From: Thermoanaerobaculia bacterium
Lineage (GTDB): Bacteria; Acidobacteriota; Thermoanaerobaculia; Multivoradales; J023
Length of the DNA stretch: 64,000 nucleotides
Direction of reading: 5' to 3'
Assembly (NCBI GenBank): GCA_030431255.1
Contig: JAUIJL010000001.1
Location: forward strand, 434,001-498,000
Positions 56,282 through 64,000 of the stretch are shown here, piece by piece. Under the pieces are notes generated by a model that was not told where the DNA came from, did no database searches, and saw nothing but the letters and a program-made list of their open reading frames with translations. The stretch's first letter is position 1. Every line of letters starts with the position of its first letter. A program made the position numbers and the translations under genes.

Positions 56282-56405
56282 CGCCCGGGGATAGATAGGC
56301 CGCTGATGGATGGTGACATCGAGCATCCAGCTCTTCACACTAGCGTCCCGGCAGTCTTTTTTGCTCGATCGCGTCGTAAGGCGAGTGCAGCTCGCAACCA
56401 CTCTT

Positions 56406-59400
56406 CTAGTCCACCCAAACGAAACTAGCGCTCACCGGTCCCCAATGACCGGCTGCGTCCCGCGCCCGTACGTAGACGGTGTGGCGACCGGTCGACCAAT
56501 CGCTGATGTCGAGGGCGCCGGACACGTTTTCGGTGGGGCTGTCGAAGCTTCCGTCGTCCGCGACTAGGATCGCCATGGACAGGGCGCCGGCGACCCATGG
56601 TGGATCGTCGACGTAGAGCTCGATCTCGGCGATGTCGTCGCCACCGTTGGTGGAGTCGTCGGCGGTGGTGCTGACGGTGACGGTTTCGGTACCCGCCGTG
56701 CTCACGCTGATCGGCCCCACGTCCGGCCCAAGGGCGGTTTCATAGGGGGTACGGGCGATTTTCGCGGCGTAGAGCAAAGCGTCGCGGTTTTCCGGCCAGA
56801 TCACATTGTCAACCCGGTTGAAGGCGGGCATCAGGCCTTCGCCGACCTCGAGCAGGAGGGCGGCGGCGCCCAGCTCGCCGTGCACCCAATCGTCGGCCGT
56901 GCCGCTCATGGCATAGATGACGTCGGGTGCTTGACCGGCGTCATAGCCGTTTAAGCTCGCCAATTTGTGGCCGATGGCGGATAGACCGGCGAGCTCCGGC
57001 GACGGCAACGCGCTCGAGGCCCAGGGCCAAGCCACGGTGCGGAACGGGCTGTGGAGCTGGATGAAGATGCCGATGGTGCCCGGGTCGGCGGCGGTTTCGG
57101 GCTCTGCTCGTTGATCCGGGATCAGGCTCGAGAGCAAGCTCATCAAGGCTTGGGTTTCGGGCTCCGAGCCGGCTTCGGCACCGCGATGGTGGGAGTCGCA
57201 GGCGTCGCCCGCCCCGCCCACACCGTCGAGCAAACCCCATTGGAAAGGGAAGTTGCGGTTGAGATCGACGCCGAAGGTATGGGCGTCGGTCGGCGGCCAA
57301 GGGCAGGTCGCTGTGGGACGCACATTTTTGCGCCAATGCCATGGCCGGGAGCCGTGGAAGCTCAGGGCGCCGAGCTCCACCATGCGATGGCCATCGGGAT
57401 TGACCATGGGCAAGATCCACACCTCGTGGTGATCGACCAGCCAGGTGATGTCGGCGTCGAGGTCGTAACCGTCCAGCAGGTGCCGGACCAGCCGCATGGC
57501 GAGCTCGGGGGTGGCGATCTCTCGGGCGTGTAGGCACGAGGCGAGCACGAAGACCGGCCGTTGGACGCCCGGATCGAGGGTGTCCAAGCGGGTGATACGG
57601 GCCGCCAGTAAGTCGTCTCCCGGCAGCTCGTCGCCGTCCTCGGTGGTCCATCCGCCGACCGACTTGGCCCAGCTATCGCCGAAATCGACGATCTCCAGCG
57701 TTTGGCCATGCACGCCGGCGAGCTGCAAAAGCTCCTGGCGCAGCTCATCGACCGTCAGATACGCGCCGCCGAATCCGTCCGGCACCACAAAGCCGGTGGC
57801 GAGCTCCGCCACCTCGGCGGCATTGAGGGCCTCCTGGTAAATCCGCAGATCGTCGAAAGTGGCTTCAATGCCGTGGCGTCCGACCTCGTTGGAGCCCAAG
57901 TAGAAGCCGGCACCCGGCAGGATGCCGCCGGCACCGCTCGAGCTTTGAGCCACCAGGCTGCCGTCGAGGTAGATCGACGCGCCGTCGGTGTCTTTGACGA
58001 TCGCCAAGTGATGCCAAGCCGCGTCGTCGAAGCCGATAACGCCTACGGGCACCTCGGAGCTGTGATCCCCGGAGTCGCGCACGCGCACTCGGAGCTCCGA
58101 GCCCACGTCGACATAGGCGGAAACCGCGTGATCGTCCGTATAGCTGCCGCCCCAGGCGAAGAGGTAACCGTTGTGGGCGGTCGGCGGCAATCGGTACCAG
58201 AAGGCGACGGTCAGCTCATAGAGGGGCCGGCTCAAGGTGAACGGAATTTGGAGGCCATCCTCCAGGGTGCCGCTCCCACCGCCGACACCGGCGGTTTGCA
58301 CGGCTCGACCGTCGACGCCGTCGAGATCGACCATCATCCGGGAGCCGAGGGTGCCGTGGCGACCCTGGCCGGAGATGTCGGTGGCCTGGCCGCCGACCGC
58401 GTCATCGGCCGTGTCATCCAGGGGCAGGTGCACGATGGGAGACGGAGCCGGGGCGTTGTAGTCACCGGTCACGGTCACGGTTTGGCCGAGCCGAACGTCG
58501 ACCGTCTGGGGTTCCGGCGAGGCGCGGTCGCTCACCGGCGCGAAAATCACGGTCGCCGGTCCGGGGCCTAGGGTGAGTAGCTCGCCGTGGGTCCGCTGCA
58601 CGGTGTCGGCGTCGGTGTCGAGGCGCCAGGTCGCGTCGCCTCGGACCTCCTCGGGTTGTAATAGCACGCTCAACCGCCCGATGGCCGAAGCTTGGAAGAG
58701 AGAAGCGATCTCCCCGTCGGCGAGAGGCCGTTCCCAGACCAGCAGCTCGTCGAAGGTCGCCGACGTGCCGTAGCTACCGCTCTCATTGGTACCGAGACCG
58801 AGGCCGAGCCGTGGCGCGAAGGGGCCGGTGCCCATGGGATGGCCGGCGACCGAAGCGCCGTCGAAAAAGACCTCGGTGCCGGCAAAGGATTTGACCACCG
58901 CCAGGTGGTGCCAGCCGAGGTCGTCGAAATCCCCGTGGGCCGATGCGGGGGCGGTGGCCAAGGTCGAGGTCGTGTCTTGGCTGTCGTGGACCCGGATGCG
59001 CAGCTCCTTGCCGCGGTCGACGTAAATGGAGATCGAGTCGGGGTCGTGGTACGAGCCGCCCCAATGAAAAAGGTAACCGTCGCCGCCGGCTTGGAGCCGG
59101 TACCAGAAAGCGACCGTGGTTTCGGCATAGCTGTCGTCCGGGGCTAAGTCCGGAACTTGAACGCCGTCGTCGAGATCGCCGGCGGGTCCACCGGATCCGC
59201 CGGCGGTGATCGCCGTGCCCTCGATGCCGGGTTGATCGAGCAAGGTTCGGGTGCCCAAAAGACCGTGCCGTCCGTGGCCGGAGCTGTCGAAGGCGACGCC
59301 GCCGGACGTCTCGTCCAGGCGCAGATGGAGGATCGGATCGATGTGCTCGGGGCGCAAATAGTTGCCGCTGGCCACGGCCGTCATGTTTTCGGTCACGGTG

Positions 59401-62400
59401 AGGCTCACATCCGGCGGCTCGATCCAATCCGCGACTGGGGTGAAACGCACCGAATAGGAGCCCTCGGGCAAGAGGACTTCCTCACCGCTCGGCCGGGCGT
59501 CGATCGGATCCTCGGTCGATAGATACCAGCGACCGCCGATGTCCTCGAAGGCGGGTGTGATCAGGCCACGGACGCGACCTTGTCCGGTGGCGGCGTAGCT
59601 CTGTTGCCGCAGCAGGGGCTCACCGAGCTCCACTTCAATCGTCAGATCGATGGGTGTGAGCAGCCCCGGCACCTCCGAGAAGGTCACTGTCCAAGAGCCC
59701 GGCGGCAGCTCCACGGTGTCGCCGGACGGGTGCCAGATGGGCTGTCCCTCGGGATCGCCGGGATTTTCCTCAAATGCCGGCACGGCCCATTGTCCCTGGC
59801 CGGCGGCGGGCTCGGGGCTGAGCTCGATGGATACCGGCGTGTCGGCGGCTATGGTGAAGAGGGTTTGAATCTCCTCCTCGGTCAAGGCGCGGTCGTAGAT
59901 GCGCACGTCGTCGAAATCGGCGACCGTGCCGTAGGTTCCGATCTCGTTCATGCCGAGGGCGAAGCCGTCCGTGGGCGCCAATGTTCCCGAGCCCATGCCG
60001 TGGCTGCCGACGAGGGAGCCGTCGAAGTAGACCTTGGAGCCGGTTTCGTCTTTCACCAGCGCAAGGTGATGCCAGCCGATATGGTCGAAGCCGGTGGGTG
60101 TGACCTGCAAGACCGACGATTCGTCCGTGGTGTCGTGGACCCGGATGCGTAGGCCCTCGCCGACGTCCAAGAAGGCGGACATGGCGTTGACGTCGTGGTA
60201 GGTGCCACCCCAATGGAAGAGGTAACCGTCGTGTTTGTCGGCCCCCGGCCGGTACCACAGCAAGACGGTGAGCTCACGGCCTTCATCGATGGGGAAGGGC
60301 GGCGTCGAGATGCCGTCCTCGAAGTCTCCATCGGCCGATCCCGGGCCGGAGGTGCCGAGGGCGCCGTCTTGCGCTCCGATCAAGTCGGTGCGGGCCCGAT
60401 CGCCGACGATGCCGTGGCGCTCGAAGCCGGATGTGTCGGGGGTCAGACGTCCGCTTCCGTCCGGCTGGCAGGTGTCTAAAGACCAGAACAGCTGTAGACC
60501 GGTCTCGAGGTGCAGGAGGGTGGTGGGTAGATGGAGGTCCGGCAAGGGGTCGTAGAGGTCGTCGGAGGCCGCATCGTCCACCGCCAACACCACGTCGACT
60601 CGGGAGGCGCTCGACAGCTCGGTCACGTGACCGATGACCCGAATGGTTTGCGGCAGATTCCACGAAGCGGAGGTGAAGAGCAGCTCCGACGGAATCACTT
60701 GAAGCCGGGCCGGATCGTCGCTGTGGATCGTCAGCCGGACGGGCGACGACGGCGGCACCCCGAGGGCGACTTGGAATTGGGCCTCGCCGTCGAGCTCGCT
60801 GACCGCCAAACCGTCGCCGCCGATCACGTCGAGGAAAGGGTCGGAATCGATTTCAAAGGCCTGCACCACCCGGCTCAGGTAGCCGTCCGCTCGCAGCCGG
60901 ATCACCGCGCTGCCGGACTCGGCGTCGGCATCGGGCAGGGCGGTGATGGAGACCGCTCGACCCGCTAAGGCGTTCTCCGCGGTCAGGATGAGGGGCGAAG
61001 GATCCACGAGCTCGAGATCGTCGTCACCTTCGACCTCCACATGGACCCAAACATCCTGGGCGGGAACCGAGCCCAGGGAGACGATAAACGTGGCGGAATC
61101 GCCCTCGGCCACCGAGACCCCGTCGGTGCTGACCAGCATCTCGCCCACGGGCAGTGCCGCCAGATCCTGGGTGGTGGGTTGAATCGGCAAGCCGTCACGG
61201 CCCTCGAAATAAGCAAAGTCGTCGTAGAGGGTATTGCCGTTGCGGCGGCGCTCGGTGTCCGTGGCTTTGTCGTGGAAAACGTTTTGACCGTAAAGATAGC
61301 GAATGCTTACCGGGTCGGTGGGGGCTTGGGCGAGCTCCAGCTGGACCCAATTGCCCGGCTCGCTATCGGAAAGCCTCGCCGAGACGATCTCGAGCTGCCG
61401 CCGTTGTGGACCGTTGCCTACGTCCTCAACCCACGCTCCGTCGGTGACGGTAAATCCTTCCACCGGCGAGCCTGGATCTCCCAGCCTCAGGCGGTTGCCG
61501 TGGTCGTGGTCGACGTGGATTTGCAGGGTCTTGCCCTGGATCTCGACCGTGGACAGACGACCGCCCTCGGCTCCGAGCTGCCAGCCCGGTTGGCCGATGG
61601 CATGCAACAGGGCACGGCTGTAACGATCCGCCATCTCCTGATAGTCCGAGGCCCAGAAATGACCGCTGCCGGTGGTCGGACGGTGGCTCAAGTCCAAGTC
61701 CACGGTGCTGCCGGCCAAGAAGCCGTGAGCGCGCTCGTCGGCCCAGCGCAGCTGCGCCCGTCGGACCGCGTTATAGGCGTCGTCCTTGGTGATGACGTCG
61801 TCGTAAACCCCTCGATTCTGCAGGGCCAAGACGAAGGGCAACGGTCCGCCGTACGCGGTTTCCGGGCGCAGGTCCGTGATCCGACTGTAGAGGGAGTCCA
61901 GACCGGCCATATGCTCATCCGGCGTCACCACGTCGTTGTCGTAGCCGGCGGCCTCATGGGCGTCGAATGCGCCTTGATGCCAGATCACGGCTTCCAAGCC
62001 GCTCACAGCTTCCAAGGCTGCGGCGAAGCGGGTCCAACCCGCAAAACCGGTCGGGTTGTTCCAATGCTGCAGCAGGCCGGTCCAATCCAAGGCGAAGTCG
62101 AGCATCAGCACGGGCACACCGACCGCTTCAACCAGGTTGTTCGCTAGGCGGATGCCGCCGCTGCCGGTGACCGGACCCCAGGTCACCGGGATGTCCTCGT
62201 TGCGAGGTCGGCTATAGGTGAAATCCGCGGGCTCGCCGTAACCCAGACGGTGGGTGAGCTCATGGGCGGTCTCAAAGGGCAACGGCACTGAGCCGTCACC
62301 CTCGTCCTCGGTGAACATCTTGACCATGTTGCTTTGGCCGATCGCGGCGATCACCATGCCGACGCCGAAGCGATTCCCGGCCAGGGCGGCTGCCTGGGGT

Positions 62401-63632
62401 CGATCGACCTTGCGGGCTTCCACCCGGTACCAGCCACCTTGGGGCACCGACGGCAGCAAGCCCGACCAGGATCCTGCGCTCGGCGTGGGGTCGACGGTCG
62501 TCCAAGGGGTAACCGGTGCCAAGGTCTCGGCCTCCACGACACGCGCCTCGACAGCCGTGGTCGGACCGTCGAAGGTGCCGGAGATGGAGAAATCGGCCTG
62601 CCATTGGCCGCCGGCGGCGTCGTAGCGCCGTTGGGCGACGTATTTGTCGGTCGGCGAATCGATGCCCAGGCGGCCGAGGCTCGAGCTCGGTCCGACGTCG
62701 TAGAGGTCCGCAAGATATTGGTGCATGTCGGCACGCTCGGACCCGTCGAGCACCCGATCGTAGAGCCAAGTCGCGGCCATCTGACCGACGAAGGCGTCGT
62801 CACCTTTGAAGGAGCTCATCAAGTAGCTGACGATGAAGCTCTTGTCGGAATTCGACGGGGATCCGAAAGTCGCTTCCTGCCCGTCGATCCACACCCGCAG
62901 CGCCCCGGCCGAGCGGGACACCTCGAGGGAGATCCAAGCGCCGAGGGGCACCCCGGCGGCCTCGGTCAACGACGCGGACCAAGTGTCGAGCCGCAGGAAA
63001 AGACTGCCGTCCGGCTCGACACAAAGGTGGTGTCGAGCGGAGCCAAGGAGGCATTCTCGCGCGGCTGGCGGAGCGATTCTGATCACGGTCCACAGATGAA
63101 AATCCGCTCCCGCGCTGATGGTCACCGGCGAGCTCGACGGCAGCTCTAGGGTCGCCCCTTGGGCCCACAGCTCATTGGAGGGCGATCCGCGATGGCCCTC
63201 GAAGCAAGGCTGATCCCCGGCACAGGTCCGCAATACACACAGCTTTTGGGGGTCGTCCATGCTCCAGCTGAAGGGCAAGACTCGATCGACGGCAAAGCGG
63301 GCACAACCAAAAGCCTCGTGGCTGCCGAGCTCGGGCGGCGCGTCGCCGGCGGTCGTGGCTGGGGCCGGGCAGCTGCCCTCGGCGCCCGGAACGATCGCCG
63401 GAGAGGTGTCGCAGAAGCTCTCGTCTGCGGTCGAGCCCTCATCGTCATTGCCTTGGCACTCGGAGGTATTGCAGGTCGCGATCAGCGCGGCCCGATCCAC
63501 GACCGAGTCCCGGGCTTCGACCGAGATTCGAGCGCCGGGAACCTCCGAGGGCATGGATTGAGCTTCGGCGATGGAAAGTAGAAAAGTTGCAATAAGAAGA
63601 AATGTCAATGAATATCTTTTGTTCCGAGCCAT
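56406..63632 (-). CDS. Giant secreted protein: SASA-type carbohydrate esterase, Calx-beta-like, several LamG domains and M14 zinc carboxypeptidase
   Basis: Signal peptide at MARNKRYSLTFLLIATFLLS; IAAIGQSNM and AVIWHQGAFD (SASA); three internal LamG units (AFWYRL...YLF-WGGSY...AWHHLA-VK----G---Y-DGS); M14 SCLHAREIATPELAMRLV, VNPDGH, DLNRNFPFQW. Confidence 0.88.
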   Translation of the reverse strand: MARNKRYSLTFLLIATFLLSIAEAQSMPSEVPGARISVEARDSVVDRAALIATCNTSECQGNDDEGSTADESFCDTSPAIVPGAEGSCPAPATTAGDAPPELGSHEAFGCARFAVDRVLPFSWSMDDPQKLCVLRTCAGDQPCFEGHRGSPSNELWAQGATLELPSSSPVTISAGADFHLWTVIRIAPPAARECLLGSARHHLCVEPDGSLFLRLDTWSASLTEAAGVPLGAWISLEVSRSAGALRVWIDGQEATFGSPSNSDKSFIVSYLMSSFKGDDAFVGQMAATWLYDRVLDGSERADMHQYLADLYDVGPSSSLGRLGIDSPTDKYVAQRRYDAAGGQWQADFSISGTFDGPTTAVEARVVEAETLAPVTPWTTVDPTPSAGSWSGLLPSVPQGGWYRVEARKVDRPQAAALAGNRFGVGMVIAAIGQSNMVKMFTEDEGDGSVPLPFETAHELTHRLGYGEPADFTYSRPRNEDIPVTWGPVTGSGGIRLANNLVEAVGVPVLMLDFALDWTGLLQHWNNPTGFAGWTRFAAALEAVSGLEAVIWHQGAFDAHEAAGYDNDVVTPDEHMAGLDSLYSRITDLRPETAYGGPLPFVLALQNRGVYDDVITKDDAYNAVRRAQLRWADERAHGFLAGSTVDLDLSHRPTTGSGHFWASDYQEMADRYSRALLHAIGQPGWQLGAEGGRLSTVEIQGKTLQIHVDHDHGNRLRLGDPGSPVEGFTVTDGAWVEDVGNGPQRRQLEIVSARLSDSEPGNWVQLELAQAPTDPVSIRYLYGQNVFHDKATDTERRRNGNTLYDDFAYFEGRDGLPIQPTTQDLAALPVGEMLVSTDGVSVAEGDSATFIVSLGSVPAQDVWVHVEVEGDDDLELVDPSPLILTAENALAGRAVSITALPDADAESGSAVIRLRADGYLSRVVQAFEIDSDPFLDVIGGDGLAVSELDGEAQFQVALGVPPSSPVRLTIHSDDPARLQVIPSELLFTSASWNLPQTIRVIGHVTELSSASRVDVVLAVDDAASDDLYDPLPDLHLPTTLLHLETGLQLFWSLDTCQPDGSGRLTPDTSGFERHGIVGDRARTDLIGAQDGALGTSGPGSADGDFEDGISTPPFPIDEGRELTVLLWYRPGADKHDGYLFHWGGTYHDVNAMSAFLDVGEGLRIRVHDTTDESSVLQVTPTGFDHIGWHHLALVKDETGSKVYFDGSLVGSHGMGSGTLAPTDGFALGMNEIGTYGTVADFDDVRIYDRALTEEEIQTLFTIAADTPVSIELSPEPAAGQGQWAVPAFEENPGDPEGQPIWHPSGDTVELPPGSWTVTFSEVPGLLTPIDLTIEVELGEPLLRQQSYAATGQGRVRGLITPAFEDIGGRWYLSTEDPIDARPSGEEVLLPEGSYSVRFTPVADWIEPPDVSLTVTENMTAVASGNYLRPEHIDPILHLRLDETSGGVAFDSSGHGRHGLLGTRTLLDQPGIEGTAITAGGSGGPAGDLDDGVQVPDLAPDDSYAETTVAFWYRLQAGGDGYLFHWGGSYHDPDSISIYVDRGKELRIRVHDSQDTTSTLATAPASAHGDFDDLGWHHLAVVKSFAGTEVFFDGASVAGHPMGTGPFAPRLGLGLGTNESGSYGTSATFDELLVWERPLADGEIASLFQASAIGRLSVLLQPEEVRGDATWRLDTDADTVQRTHGELLTLGPGPATVIFAPVSDRASPEPQTVDVRLGQTVTVTGDYNAPAPSPIVHLPLDDTADDAVGGQATDISGQGRHGTLGSRMMVDLDGVDGRAVQTAGVGGGSGTLEDGLQIPFTLSRPLYELTVAFWYRLPPTAHNGYLFAWGGSYTDDHAVSAYVDVGSELRVRVRDSGDHSSEVPVGVIGFDDAAWHHLAIVKDTDGASIYLDGSLVAQSSSGAGGILPGAGFYLGSNEVGRHGIEATFDDLRIYQEALNAAEVAELATGFVVPDGFGGAYLTVDELRQELLQLAGVHGQTLEIVDFGDSWAKSVGGWTTEDGDELPGDDLLAARITRLDTLDPGVQRPVFVLASCLHAREIATPELAMRLVRHLLDGYDLDADITWLVDHHEVWILPMVNPDGHRMVELGALSFHGSRPWHWRKNVRPTATCPWPPTDAHTFGVDLNRNFPFQWGLLDGVGGAGDACDSHHRGAEAGSEPETQALMSLLSSLIPDQRAEPETAADPGTIGIFIQLHSPFRTVAWPWASSALPSPELAGLSAIGHKLASLNGYDAGQAPDVIYAMSGTADDWVHGELGAAALLLEVGEGLMPAFNRVDNVIWPENRDALLYAAKIARTPYETALGPDVGPISVSTAGTETVTVSTTADDSTNGGDDIAEIELYVDDPPWVAGALSMAILVADDGSFDSPTENVSGALDISDWSTGRHTVYVRARDAAGHWGPVSASFVWVD

Positions 63633-64000
63633 GATCCGTCCTCCCGCGGATTCGTGGCAGGACCCGGATAGGACGGCGCCGAAGCTGCCCAAACCTGAGG
63701 TCTCTTCGGCGGTTTTGGGGCCGAGCCGATAAATCGCGCGTGACCAAAAAGGGCCCGTCGATTGATCGGGCCTAGTCACTCAATTTGAAAGGAATAGTAT
63801 TTAAGAGCGAGTGTTAAAGTGAGTTACTTCTATTCTAGCGAGTGACATCGTCCAACGATATCGGACACCGGCCCATCTTGCTATAGGACATCTTTTGACA
63901 GAAGCCTAGGACATCAACCGACATCGCCCCTCCTTGGGCTTGGACGTGGATCCACGGAGCGCAGCAGCCGCTCGAACGGGCCACGGTGAAAATTGGCGCA

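Noticed and set aside
1-64000. tRNA/rRNA genes
   Set aside because: None recognised by eye; a covariance-model scan would be needed to exclude them fully.

Overview
High-GC bacterial chromosomal window. The gene content (ADOP-type permease, several Ser/Thr kinases with TPRs, an ECF-sigma/kinase pair, Oar-like TonB receptor) suggests an Acidobacteriota-like organism; this is inference. No rRNA, tRNA or CRISPR array was recognised. Most distinctive loci: (1) 30839-35164, a candidate RiPP operon: a 51-aa CxxC peptide (absent from the ORF list as its own ORF), an intervening strong hairpin, a DUF692/MNIO enzyme, a MbnC/DUF2063-like partner and an ADOP/MacB-like permease. (2) 49359-56281, a metal-compartment-like cluster: an ABC exporter with two N-terminal HMA_2-like domains, two small DUF5132-like proteins, a P-type ATPase with arginine-type HMA domains and no CPC motif, and two paralogous small proteins; possibly related to ferrosome (fez) clusters. 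(3) 6037-10070, an adenylation/carrier/alpha-oxoamine synthase/SCP2-like fusion enzyme, followed by a 4x24-bp repeat array and a 26-aa peptide ORF whose C-terminus copies the C-terminus of the enzyme. (4) A compact TerD/TerB/Ca2+ antiporter operon (39848-42892). There are also several gene relics (12.8-14.6 kb, 21.8-22.4 kb, 23.5-23.8 kb, 43.2 kb), perfect hairpins, a RAYT transposase gene with REP-like elements, a Ser/Thr kinase fused to a TonB C-terminal domain, a ChW-repeat protein outside Clostridia, and a giant SASA/LamG/M14 secreted protein. All family calls were made by eye from motifs, with no database search.
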